From a virus, in the IMG/VR virus record IMGVR_UViG_3300032285_003393, positions 37,704 through 101,703 of that record: DNA of 64,000 nt, one strand, 5' to 3'. Under the pieces are notes generated by a model, which was not told where the DNA came from, searched no databases, and saw only the letters and a list, made by a program, of their open reading frames with translations. The translations under genes and the position numbers were made by a program. Shown piece after piece: positions 50,895 through 59,617 of the stretch. Positions within the stretch are counted from its first letter, which is position 1, and every line of letters begins with the position of its first letter.

Positions 50895-52379
50895 TTACCA
50901 AGCACCCATAATATCCATAATTTTAACTTCGTCTGCAAGCATTGCTAGTGTTACAGAATTTGCTGCTGGTGTGCTTGAAGGGTGAACGTGATCTGCTCTT
51001 GCAGGTATTGTTGAGATTCCAGCTGATGCCGTTCCAGATGTTGAGCCTACAGTTGAAGAAAGCAATGAACCAGCAAGTCCAGATGCAGAAATTGTTGATG
51101 TGGTAGAAAATGCTCCTGCTCCAGAAAGAGTTGCTATATTTGTGTTTCCCGCATACCATTTAAAAGATGAAGTTGAACTATCAATAGATTGCCAGAAAAC
51201 CCCACTATCTATACCTAATGCATAGTCAGCTGCTGATGTAGCTAGAGAAGGATATAAAACAATTTTAGTTCCTACTGAACGAGTTAAAACTGCAGGAGCA
51301 GCTAATCCTGTACTATTAAATTCAAGTCTATTGCTTGTTGCACCATTTAAATAAATTTGTCCGTTACCAGTAACATCAGTTCCTGTAAGAGTAGATATTA
51401 TTCGTCCATTAAATGTTGTTGTTCCATTAAGAGCAATTGTAGGTGTTGTTCCAGCGGTAGTTCCAATATTAATTGTTGTAATAGAACCAGTTGAACCATT
51501 TGTACCAATATTAATTGCTTTAGTTCCAGATGTTGTAGCACCTGTAAGAATATTTACAGTTCCTGCTGTCGCTGTTCCCGTTCCACCCAAAGTTAGCGTT
51601 CCAGATGTTATGGCTCCACCAATTTGAATTGTTCCAGTAGTCAATCCTGTATTCCAAAGTGCTGCAGTTCCAGTAGTAGTTAAAGATGTATTTACAGTAT
51701 CAATTACAGGAGTTGTAATAGTTGGAGATGATCCAGTTATAATAGTTCCTGATGAAGGTAATGTTGCACCATTAATAGATGTTACTCCAGGAAGGGAAGT
51801 GATTGTTCCTGTACCAGCATTTATTGCAATTGCTTGTGTGCCAATATAAAATGTTTGATTATTTAATGGAACAGTCCCAGTTGTTGCAGGAAGCGTAATT
51901 GTAGTTCCATCAGTTCCCGCTAAAGTAATAGTATTTGATACTGTTAAAGTTTTAGAAGTAGTTCCTCCAGCAATAGAAAAACCTGTGGCAAGAGCAGTTT
52001 CAGTAAGTGGGGGAGTATATGTAGATCCAGATCCAACTCCTCCATTTGCCAACAAATATTGACTTGAAGTTCCACCTGGAATTGCAAAACCTGAAGCAGT
52101 TACTGTTGATGGAACTGCTAAAGCTCCTGAATCTGTAAGATCAAACAGTGTAGTTGTATATCCACTATTTACAATTTGTAAACTACCCGTTGAGTTTATT
52201 CTAAAATATTTATTTGGATTTGTAGCAGAGCCATATGTATTAGTTGCTTCAAGAAATCCATGATACCCAGTTCCGCCACGTTGATTATATCCAGTAGCTT
52301 TAATACTAGAGTTTGACCCATCACCACCTGTAACAACAACAATGGGTATATTTGCATTGGCTAAAAATTTCTTTGTCAT
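50895..52379 (-). CDS. tail fibre protein
   Basis: 494 residues. Opens MTKKFLANANIPIVVVTGGD and then consists of Gly/Ser/Thr repeats (GTTSKTLTVSNTITLAGTDG and TLGGTGTATAGTVNILTG), C-terminal ARADHVHPS and DIMGAW. The DHVHP motif is typical of phage fibre C-termini. It shares the repeat GTTSKTLTVSNT with the 1079-residue fibre gene next to it. RBS AGGAGTGA before ATG at 52379, which overlaps the region of the -10 box. Confidence 0.75.
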   Translation of the reverse strand: MTKKFLANANIPIVVVTGGDGSNSSIKATGYNQRGGTGYHGFLEATNTYGSATNPNKYFRINSTGSLQIVNSGYTTTLFDLTDSGALAVPSTVTASGFAIPGGTSSQYLLANGGVGSGSTYTPPLTETALATGFSIAGGTTSKTLTVSNTITLAGTDGTTITLPATTGTVPLNNQTFYIGTQAIAINAGTGTITSLPGVTSINGATLPSSGTIITGSSPTITTPVIDTVNTSLTTTGTAALWNTGLTTGTIQIGGAITSGTLTLGGTGTATAGTVNILTGATTSGTKAINIGTNGSTGSITTINIGTTAGTTPTIALNGTTTFNGRIISTLTGTDVTGNGQIYLNGATSNRLEFNSTGLAAPAVLTRSVGTKIVLYPSLATSAADYALGIDSGVFWQSIDSSTSSFKWYAGNTNIATLSGAGAFSTTSTISASGLAGSLLSSTVGSTSGTASAGISTIPARADHVHPSSTPAANSVTLAMLADEVKIMDIMGAW

Positions 52380-52388
52380 ATCACTCCT

Positions 52389-52394
52389 ATTATA
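52389..52394 (-). promoter_or_regulatory. extended -10 promoter before the 494-residue fibre gene
   Basis: Minus-strand AAATGG-TATAAT followed by AGGAGTGAT and ATG: -10 and ribosome-binding site almost touch, leaving a leader of only a few bases. Confidence 0.55.
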
Positions 52395-52400
52395 CCATTT

Positions 52401-52431
52401 GGGGGATTAGGGATATATTCCCTAACCCCCC
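52401..52431 (-). terminator. stem-loop between fibre genes
   Basis: 13-bp stem GGGGG-A-TTAGGGA/TCCCTAACCCCC(C), five-base loop, with G-U pairing on the minus-strand RNA. It lies between the 1079-residue gene and the next promoter; the following T-run is weak. Confidence 0.6.
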
Positions 52432-52455
52432 GTATCAATTATATTATCTTTTCAA

Positions 52456-55400
52456 TTATCCAACTACAACTACGTTGTAAGTTGTGGTATTTGCAGGAGC
52501 AGTAGCAAAAGTTACTCTTACCTGCGTTGTTGAAATTCTATTAATATCAACCTCAACCTCATCATATTGTGTATCTGGACCTGCTGAAGTTTGATAAACT
52601 TGGCAAGAAATATCACGAGTTCCAAGACTGTGAGTTAATGTAAACGCTGTTGTTGTATTATCTCCAGTAATTGTTCCTGTATACTTCTGAGCTGGAGTTC
52701 CAGACAAAGAGATTGTTGCTGCAGCAGAACCGTTATATGTAGTTGTGCTGATTGTTAATCCAGTTCCTGCAGAAAGGTTAAATAGATTTGAACCTAGTGC
52801 AACTCCAGAAATCGTGCTATTTGCAAGTTGAGTATTACTAATACCTGCAGACTTTACAGCTACCGCACCAGTTGTTACTGTGAATGTATTTGTATCAAAT
52901 GATGCAATACCCTTTACAGTAGTTGTTGCATCTCTAACATCCGCAGAGACTGTTCCAGTAACACGACCATATGAATCTACAGTATGTGATTGAACAAAAT
53001 TAATTCCTGCAGTTCCTGTTGTATTTGTTTGGGATACTGTTGCAAGATCAATGCTATCTGGGTTGATAACAATTCTTCCAGAGTTTGCTGTAGTAACGTT
53101 GAAGATATTACCGCTTCTTGTTAAACCGTCACCAGCTGTAATATCTGATGCTCCTGAGAATTGTGACCAGTTAACTGCTGATGTACCAACAGTGGTTATT
53201 ACTGAAGTAATAATCCATCCTTGACCACCATTTGCAGTACCATTTACTACATAAGTAAGATCTCCTTGGCCGAGCTCTGGAGTTTGATCATTATCAGTTG
53301 CACGAGTAAATACAAACGATGTAGTATTTCCAATTGCACCAACAGAAGTTACTGTATATATACCATTTTGTAACGCTGCTGCTTGATTCTTAATCAAGAC
53401 TCTATCATTAACAGTTAATGATTGGCCATCAATTGTAATAGCAGTCCAGTTAGTTGATGTTGCTATTGTTAAAGTAGCTCCAACACCTAAAGTTCCATTT
53501 GCATAAGTTGTTGTTATCGTTCCGCCAACTAAGTTACCTGCTGTACCAAGTGCTGCTGTAGTTGCATATAGAACTGCATCATGAGCATTTACTCCAGATG
53601 CTATTCCATCAACATAAGACTTTGTAGCAACGTCTGTTGAGTTTGTAGTTGTTCCAGAAAGCGTAATCATTGTTGCAGAGAAGTTGCCAGAAGCATCACG
53701 CTGAACAATTGCACTATTTGTATTATTGCTTGTAGCAGTTGTCCATGTTGGGGTAGATGCTCCAGCGGATGTTAATACCTGACCAGATGTCCCTGCAGAT
53801 GTAAATGCATAAGCAGTTCCAGTTCCTACCGCTACAGCTCCTGCTGTTGGAGTAGCAGAACCGTTTGTACCACCCTTTGCAATTGAAAGAGTAGTAATTG
53901 CTGGTTCGTATGCTGTAGAAGCAGTAAATGCTGCAGAACCAAGTGTTCCACCTGCACCAATATTAAGTGTGCTTCCATCTGTTCCAGCTAATGTTAGCGT
54001 ATTGCTAACTGTTAATGTTTTAGAAGTTGTTCCGCCCGCAATTGTAAATCCCGTTGCTCCAGCGGTTAACGTTAAACCATTAAATGTTGTAGAAGTAAGA
54101 TTACCTGTTGAAGGGGTAAATGTAAGTTTTGTGGATGTAGTCTTCTGTGGAAGGTTTCCAGTATTTGCTGTTACCCATGTTGGATACACAGCAGAAGAAG
54201 TTGCTGTATCTTCTGTAATTGCTGTATTGGTTGCATTTGTTGCAGAACCCACAGAAAGTGAAGATTGGTTCGTCCAGCTTGGAGCTGCAGCTCCACCAGA
54301 AAGAAGAACTTGGTTAGAAGTTCCTGCTGCTGATATCGCAAGAGCAGAAGATCCAGAGTAAACAATTCCGCCATTTACTGCTGTAAGGTTAGCATTTGTA
54401 CCACCTTGTGCAAGTGTTGCTTGTCCGCTAAATCCTGTGATTGAAGAATCGGTAAATGCAATTGTTTTACGAACTGTTGATGGGCTAAAGTAAAGGTTAG
54501 TTCCATCAAATTCCATTGCTCCCGCAACAACTGCTGTTGTATTTGTTCCTGAAACAAATTTAAGTGGAGCGTTAGATGTTGATCCTGTAGGAAGAGTTAC
54601 TGTTCCTGTAAATGTTGGGGAAGCAGAGAAAACAAGAGTTCCGCTTCCAGTTTCATCAGTAATAGCTGATGCTAAGTTTGCAGATGTTGGAGTTGCAAGG
54701 AATGTAGCAATACCTGTTCCAAGTCCTGACACTCCAGTAGAGATAGGAACAGTAACTGTTCCACTTCCGCCTAGTGATATTGATGTTCCGTTTACTGTTA
54801 CAGAAGAGTTTGCAAGCATTGTATTTGTAACAGTTGCTGAATCTCCTGTTGTAATTACTGTACCAGTTGTTGCTGGCAAAGTGATTGTTGTTGAACCAGC
54901 TGTTGCTGATGCTTTAAGATTTGTTGTTCCCGATGTTGAACCTGAGAAGTTTGCTCCACCTCCACCAATTGTTGGTGTTGTGAGTGATGGGCTTGTTGCA
55001 AATACTAATAAGCCTGTACCAGTTTCATCAGATACTGCTGATAATAAGTTAGCAGAAGAAGGAGTTGCTAAAAATGTCGCTACTCCAGTACCTAATCCTG
55101 TGATTCCAGTGCTTACTGGTACTTGAATTGTAATGTTGGCAGTACCATCAAAAGATACTCCATTAATAGTTCTTGCTGTTTGCAAAGCAGTTGCTGTTGA
55201 AGCATTTCCTGTAATGCTTGAATCTGTAAATGCAATTGTCTTTGTAGCAGTTCCGTTATAGAATTTTAGTGTTCCTGTATTATTCCAAGCATCTCCAGAT
55301 GCTGGTGTAGTTGGGTCTGATCCAGTAGGAATGTTAATTGCTGCTGCAGAAGTTGTAGATGCAGTAAGAGTTGTCTTACCTGGTAGAGTTACATTTGTAG

Positions 55401-55695
55401 GGAGGGATAATGTAATTGTACTTGATGCTGCATTAACGGCAATCTGATTTGAAGTTCCCGCAATTGTGACTGCTCCAGTTAGAGAGTTAAGAGAAGAGAC
55501 TGCAGTTGACCCTGATGTAAGAGCAACCCAGTTTCCTGTACCTGCTGCGGTTGAATAGTATAGAGTTGAGTTACCAGTATTGTAATAGAGTTGTCCTGAT
55601 GCTGACGCACTTGGAGCTGATGCAGCTGATTGCTGCCTTGCGTTGATAAGTTGATTACCACCTAAATCAACGTTTACTAAAAATTTCTTTGACAT
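52456..55695 (-). CDS. long tail fibre protein
   Basis: 1079 residues of Gly/Ser/Thr/Ala-rich repeats. Starts MSKKFLVNVDLGGNQLINAR; has repeated blocks such as STGITGLGTGVATFLATPSS (about three times), LAQGGTNAN-type motifs, and a distinct C-terminal domain (KYTGTITGDNTTTAFTLTHS, with CQVYQTSAGPDTQYDEVEVD and VRVTFATAPANTTTYNVVVV) that closes a trimeric fibre tip. Very likely a long side fibre that binds the host. Shares repeats with the gene at 50895. No RBS other than AGGGAGAAATA before the ATG. Confidence 0.8.
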   Translation of the reverse strand: MSKKFLVNVDLGGNQLINARQQSAASAPSASASGQLYYNTGNSTLYYSTAAGTGNWVALTSGSTAVSSLNSLTGAVTIAGTSNQIAVNAASSTITLSLPTNVTLPGKTTLTASTTSAAAINIPTGSDPTTPASGDAWNNTGTLKFYNGTATKTIAFTDSSITGNASTATALQTARTINGVSFDGTANITIQVPVSTGITGLGTGVATFLATPSSANLLSAVSDETGTGLLVFATSPSLTTPTIGGGGANFSGSTSGTTNLKASATAGSTTITLPATTGTVITTGDSATVTNTMLANSSVTVNGTSISLGGSGTVTVPISTGVSGLGTGIATFLATPTSANLASAITDETGSGTLVFSASPTFTGTVTLPTGSTSNAPLKFVSGTNTTAVVAGAMEFDGTNLYFSPSTVRKTIAFTDSSITGFSGQATLAQGGTNANLTAVNGGIVYSGSSALAISAAGTSNQVLLSGGAAAPSWTNQSSLSVGSATNATNTAITEDTATSSAVYPTWVTANTGNLPQKTTSTKLTFTPSTGNLTSTTFNGLTLTAGATGFTIAGGTTSKTLTVSNTLTLAGTDGSTLNIGAGGTLGSAAFTASTAYEPAITTLSIAKGGTNGSATPTAGAVAVGTGTAYAFTSAGTSGQVLTSAGASTPTWTTATSNNTNSAIVQRDASGNFSATMITLSGTTTNSTDVATKSYVDGIASGVNAHDAVLYATTAALGTAGNLVGGTITTTYANGTLGVGATLTIATSTNWTAITIDGQSLTVNDRVLIKNQAAALQNGIYTVTSVGAIGNTTSFVFTRATDNDQTPELGQGDLTYVVNGTANGGQGWIITSVITTVGTSAVNWSQFSGASDITAGDGLTRSGNIFNVTTANSGRIVINPDSIDLATVSQTNTTGTAGINFVQSHTVDSYGRVTGTVSADVRDATTTVKGIASFDTNTFTVTTGAVAVKSAGISNTQLANSTISGVALGSNLFNLSAGTGLTISTTTYNGSAAATISLSGTPAQKYTGTITGDNTTTAFTLTHSLGTRDISCQVYQTSAGPDTQYDEVEVDINRISTTQVRVTFATAPANTTTYNVVVVG

Positions 55696-55711
55696 TTATA
55701 TTTCTCCCTTT

Positions 55712-56062
55712 TTAGGATAGATAAGCGTAACCAGATACAGGAACTGAAAATGTTAATATAACATCAGTACTATCTATGTACTCTATACTTCCTTCTATTG
55801 TATTTTGCCCATAATCCTGTATTGTAATCGCAGGATGATACCCAAGATTATGGTTAATATTCCATGTAGCTGATTCAGATTGTTGCTCATATCTAAAAGA
55901 TCCTCCAGATGTACCTGCTGGTCCTGTTGATCCTGTTTGCCCAGTTGCGCCTGTATCGCCTTTTGCGCCTTGAGTGCCCTTTGTAGCGACAGTGACTTTG
56001 TTAGTCTTCTGTGTTACATTGACTTTTTCTGTTTTCTGAATAACTGTTACTTTTTCAGCCAT
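55712..56062 (-). CDS. collagen-like fibre-tip protein
   Basis: 116 residues. Contains a short collagen-type Gly-X-Y run (GTQGAKGDTGATGQTGSTGP) preceded by Val/Thr repeats and followed by a C-terminal beta-sheet head with NINHNLGYHPAITIQDYGQN. Typical of phage fibre-tip or joining proteins. ATG at 56062 overlaps the upstream stop by one base. Confidence 0.75.
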   Translation of the reverse strand: MAEKVTVIQKTEKVNVTQKTNKVTVATKGTQGAKGDTGATGQTGSTGPAGTSGGSFRYEQQSESATWNINHNLGYHPAITIQDYGQNTIEGSIEYIDSTDVILTFSVPVSGYAYLS

Positions 56063-56418
56063 TAATTTATAACTCCTGCATCTACGTTAAACCAGCCTCT
56101 GTGAATAGTTGTTGCTATCCCGCCAGAGCTGATAGTTTGTAATTGAAATGCACTTTTAGGAAAAACAAATTTTTTTGTTTTTGCTGGACTAATATTAACT
56201 GTAAATTTTCCATTTACCGAACTAGTTACAGTAACACCATCACCTATAGTGCAGGAAGCACAAAGAATTTTTCCACCTGGTTTGTCTTTTACTTCCATAA
56301 TAATTTGATATCCTTGAAGATTTATTGGTTGTGCAGGATCTGAATCGTCAGTTAATTCAAAATCAAGGACAAAAGAATCGCCCTGGATTACATCATAATT
56401 CTTTTCTTGTATAGCCAC
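56062..56418 (-). CDS. baseplate upper-like small structural protein
   Basis: 118 residues. N-terminus with VIQGDSFVLDFELTDDSDPA and a beta-rich body (KFTVNISPAKTKKFVFP) resembles the N-terminal domain of baseplate upper proteins (BppU-like), which attach fibres to the tail tip. Start is GTG at 56418 behind GGGGTGA. First gene of the fibre unit after an extended -10 promoter. Confidence 0.6.
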   Translation of the reverse strand: MAIQEKNYDVIQGDSFVLDFELTDDSDPAQPINLQGYQIIMEVKDKPGGKILCASCTIGDGVTVTSSVNGKFTVNISPAKTKKFVFPKSAFQLQTISSGGIATTIHRGWFNVDAGVIN

Positions 56419-56452
56419 AAATCACCCCAAATGATTATCAAATTGTAGTATG

Positions 56453-56458
56453 ATTATA
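56453..56458 (-). promoter_or_regulatory. extended -10 promoter of the fibre unit
   Basis: Minus-strand TGC-TATAAT about 34 bases upstream of the GTG start; lies just after the RNR terminator. Confidence 0.55.
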
Positions 56459-56484
56459 GCATTTAATTTTGCAAAAACATAGAA

Positions 56485-56515
56485 AAGTCCCGCTTGCATA
56501 GCAGAGGCGGGACTT
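56485..56515 (-). terminator. intrinsic terminator after the ribonucleotide reductase gene
   Basis: 9-bp stem AAGTCCCGC / GCGGGACTT with 13-base loop; on the minus strand it is followed by a T-rich tract (TTCTATGTTTTT). Confidence 0.8.
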
Positions 56516-56530
56516 ATCAATATAATTCTA

Positions 56531-58465
56531 CTAGTTAGCACCAATATCTACAATTTCACATTCTCCAGATACACATGCTAAGGCTTGAGTGCCTGTTGTT
56601 GAATCTTCTAACTCGTATAGAGACAGATTCTTCCAATCAATGCTTTTTGGCATTTTTTCAACCATCTCTAGATACTGCTCTCTTGAAACTTCTTGGTACG
56701 GAGCCTGTACATATGTGTGTTCTGAGTAAGGGAGGAAAGAAATTCCAGATACCTCATCAAAATGCTTATATACCCATGCTCCAACTTCCATCCATTCATC
56801 TTCCTTTACAGATACTGTAATTGAAGGCTTATGCTCACACCAATGTCGCTGGTATACAAGCCATACTTCTAATTGCTGAATTGCAGTTAGCTTATCTCTT
56901 GTAATAGCATTTGATGGAGCTTTCACGGGAAATGAAAATACTGTTGTATCATTTGGCTTCATAACGTCATCTTCTGATGGAATACCCGCATCCTTTAAGA
57001 ATTGAGTAATTGGATCTTTCTTGTCCCCACGGACTGTGCGAATATAGTAATCTGAATGCCAAGCATGCATTCCTGAAGAAACCCCGACCAATTGGGAAAC
57101 TGTACCCGAAGGCTTAACACAAGTTACTGCTGCTGAGGCGGGAATCCCAATTTTCTCTGCCTCTTCAATGTTTACATATACTGCCCATTGACGAAGATTA
57201 CTTAGAATATCTCCAAGCTCTTCTAATCCTTCTTGCCCAGAGAAAAACTTATGTCCAAATTGTCCTGTTAAAGAAACTCCAAGTAATCTTTCTTCTTCTG
57301 TGTTATCTTTCCAAATCTTACGAATATACTTAAAGTCAGTAAGAGTTGATTGCCATGTTCCTAGAATTGAAGCAAGACGAACTTTATTTGTAACATCTTC
57401 AACTGTGTCTTCTTCACGCAATACAACTTCTGAAAGATTACAGAATTGATATGGACGAAGAATAATCTCAGAACAAGGATTAGTTCCATAATGAATGTCT
57501 GGGCTTCTACGACCAAACTTTGCTGCTTGCTTTTGAGCTGCTGCAACATTATAGATTCCACGTTCTCCTGACTTTGAATCATAAAGAGATTTCCACTCTG
57601 CAATAAATTGAGCCATTTCTGGTTTACGAGAATATGCTACAGAGTTATTTGACAATGCACGTTGTGAGTTTGATTCCCACCAGTTACCCGCCTTTGCTGC
57701 TGCCATTTCAATATCATTAATATTTGAAAGCGAAATCATAGCAGAACGACGAACTCCACCAACAACTACAACTTCTCCGATTTTACACATTATGTCATGT
57801 GCTTCAATTGGCTTTAGTTGACGACCAAGTGCTCCTTTAAAAACTTGAATTGTAAAATCAAAAAGATTTACAAGTGGTTGTGGCCCTGAAGATCTACCAC
57901 CCATAGTTTTAAGACGTGCACCAGAAGGACGAACCTTACTAATATCAATCTGAGGAATTTGTCCTGCCCAAAGCAATCCTAGAAGTTCACGATAAGCTTT
58001 TGCCCATCCCTCCTTAGAATCACCAACTGTAATTGTTGTTTCTGACTTTTCAAGTTTTTCTGGAAGTGCTGGGAGCTTGTTAATGTACTTATATTCAACA
58101 GAGAATCCTACTCCTGTTCCACACATCAAGATATACATTGCTTCATCAAATGATCTAGCACTATCTACTGGCATAAATGCACAGTTATAACCTGAAACAT
58201 TTTCTCTTTCAAGTGCAGCACCTGCTGTCATAACAGAACGCATTGAAGGCATTACATTGCGATTAAACACTGCATCCTTCAACTCGTTAAGAATTTTATC
58301 ACTTGGAACATATCCATGCTTTTCACGCAATTGGATAACCATAAAGTTAAAGTAACGATCTACAGTTTCTTTCCAAGTTTCTCTTCTCCCCTCATCTTCA
58401 AGCCATCTTGCATAGCGAGACAAAGCGATAAAGTTTTCATATGGATTTTCAATAGAACCGTTCAT
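56531..58465 (-). CDS. AdoCbl-dependent (class II) ribonucleoside-triphosphate reductase
   Basis: 644 residues, monomeric class II type. Evidence: SGYNCAFMPVD (first redox Cys), MCGTGVGFSVEY, NPCSEIIL (active-site Cys and Glu near residue 328), VKPSGTVSQLVG, and C-terminal ACVSGECEIVD, a C-x4-C thiol pair for re-reduction. It makes deoxynucleoside triphosphates from ribonucleotides, using host or environmental cobalamin. Situated between the fibre cluster and a glycosyltransferase, with its own terminator. No nearby thioredoxin gene. Such genes are found in cyanophages and actinobacteriophages. Confidence 0.93.
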   Translation of the reverse strand: MNGSIENPYENFIALSRYARWLEDEGRRETWKETVDRYFNFMVIQLREKHGYVPSDKILNELKDAVFNRNVMPSMRSVMTAGAALERENVSGYNCAFMPVDSARSFDEAMYILMCGTGVGFSVEYKYINKLPALPEKLEKSETTITVGDSKEGWAKAYRELLGLLWAGQIPQIDISKVRPSGARLKTMGGRSSGPQPLVNLFDFTIQVFKGALGRQLKPIEAHDIMCKIGEVVVVGGVRRSAMISLSNINDIEMAAAKAGNWWESNSQRALSNNSVAYSRKPEMAQFIAEWKSLYDSKSGERGIYNVAAAQKQAAKFGRRSPDIHYGTNPCSEIILRPYQFCNLSEVVLREEDTVEDVTNKVRLASILGTWQSTLTDFKYIRKIWKDNTEEERLLGVSLTGQFGHKFFSGQEGLEELGDILSNLRQWAVYVNIEEAEKIGIPASAAVTCVKPSGTVSQLVGVSSGMHAWHSDYYIRTVRGDKKDPITQFLKDAGIPSEDDVMKPNDTTVFSFPVKAPSNAITRDKLTAIQQLEVWLVYQRHWCEHKPSITVSVKEDEWMEVGAWVYKHFDEVSGISFLPYSEHTYVQAPYQEVSREQYLEMVEKMPKSIDWKNLSLYELEDSTTGTQALACVSGECEIVDIGAN

Positions 58466-58489
58466 TTATTATTAAGACCTCTTTCAAAT

Positions 58490-58495
58490 AGTATA
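58490..58495 (-). promoter_or_regulatory. possible -10 of the ribonucleotide reductase gene
   Basis: Minus-strand TATACT about 25 bases upstream of the ATG, no TG extension, no convincing -35. RBS GAGGT lies behind it. Weak evidence. Confidence 0.35.
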
Positions 58496-58540
58496 GAGCA
58501 TAAGTTTACCACAGAAACTTTTCTAAATCTAAACTGGATA

Positions 58541-59542
58541 TTATTTTATGATATTTGCGTAAATTTGCTTTAATCTTGCTACTGCAGGTTTTGTAACTTC
58601 AATCCAGTCATACTCCCTATGCAATTCAAAAGCACTTCTAAAAGTTTTTTGTAAAATAGAATCATATTCTAAAACTGCATTTTGCATTTGTTCTTTTAAA
58701 TTTTCTTTTTCTGGTTTCATCATCATTCCTGGATGTATTTCTTGCCAAGGTGAATTCATATACCTTGAATCAACTCTCCAAGTTATGTATTTATAGTAAT
58801 CAGCCCAACCATCAGTTGATATAACTGGCATTCCAGAAGCTAGGGCTTGCATAGGTTGAAGCCCCCACCCTTCTCCCCATGAAGGATAAATGAATACATC
58901 ACAAAGTGCGTGAAGTCCAATCATTTGCTCGTTTGTTAAATAATTATCTATTGTAGTTATATTATCATATGCAGCAGCGGGGGAACTAAGAAAACCATAT
59001 TTAGGATCTTTTACTTTTACAGTATTCATACCATTAGACTTTAATACAAGTTTATAATCAGGGTTATTCCCATATAGTTCTATAAATGCTTCGGTAACAA
59101 GGTGAGCATCTTTTCTAGAGAATGGTTCACCAACATGTAAAAATGTAAATGGTTTATGGGAAGTTTTTCTAAGTGTTGGAATCCATTCTGAATTAATTCC
59201 ATGCTTGTAAACAAAAACATCTTTATTAAAAATATTTTTAAATATATCTGCAACCCAAGGTGAAGTTGCCCAAATTTCATTTCCACGCAAAATATTTTTT
59301 TGCCAGTCTGGATGTAATCCAGTACTTTCCCAAGCTGAATAGATTATCTTATAACTATTAGGATTATTAAACACATGACCATTAGGATGATCAAAAGAAA
59401 TTTCTATATCTGCATTTGGAGAATTAATTTCTACTTCAACACCAAGATGTTTAAATGAGTTATATATATTATATGCAGCTTGACCATAGCCTAAATTTGT
59501 ATCCATATTAGCAAATGCTGGTCCAGTTAATGATATTAGCAA
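58541..59542 (-). CDS. GT4-type glycosyltransferase
   Basis: 333 residues. GT-B fold of the GT4/GT1 group: N-terminal LTGPAFANMDTNLGYGQAAY, then FTFLHVGEPFSRKDAHLV, and the C-terminal nucleotide-sugar site FIYPSWGEGWGLQPMQALAS with GMPVISTDGWADY (E-x7-E-like). Starts at TTG 59542 behind AAGGGAG. Fourth clear glycosyltransferase in the window, but unrelated to the GT2 pair. It is transcribed away from the endolysin gene. Substrate unknown. Confidence 0.88.
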   Translation of the reverse strand: MLISLTGPAFANMDTNLGYGQAAYNIYNSFKHLGVEVEINSPNADIEISFDHPNGHVFNNPNSYKIIYSAWESTGLHPDWQKNILRGNEIWATSPWVADIFKNIFNKDVFVYKHGINSEWIPTLRKTSHKPFTFLHVGEPFSRKDAHLVTEAFIELYGNNPDYKLVLKSNGMNTVKVKDPKYGFLSSPAAAYDNITTIDNYLTNEQMIGLHALCDVFIYPSWGEGWGLQPMQALASGMPVISTDGWADYYKYITWRVDSRYMNSPWQEIHPGMMMKPEKENLKEQMQNAVLEYDSILQKTFRSAFELHREYDWIEVTKPAVARLKQIYANIIK

Positions 59543-59552
59543 CTATGCTCCC

Positions 59553-59581
59553 TTGTTTTTCTTATTATATCATGCTACAAT
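59553..59581 (+). promoter_or_regulatory. plus-strand promoter for the endolysin gene
   Basis: -35 TTGTTT (59553-59558), 17-base spacer and extended -10 TGC-TACAAT (59576-59581). It overlaps the minus-strand promoter of the glycosyltransferase and marks the strand switch. Confidence 0.6.
59564..59569 (-). promoter_or_regulatory. minus-strand extended -10 before the glycosyltransferase gene
   Basis: TGA-TATAAT on the minus strand, about 20 bases upstream of the TTG start. Divergent with the endolysin promoter in the same 75-bp gap. Confidence 0.5.
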
Positions 59582-59617
59582 TATTCTTACCTGTCAGTAA
59601 AACGAGGAGGTAAGGGA

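Noticed and set aside
53969-54361. Plus-strand frame of 130 codons opposite the long fibre
   Set aside because: Val/Pro-rich reverse translation of Thr/Gly/Ala repeats; typical shadow.
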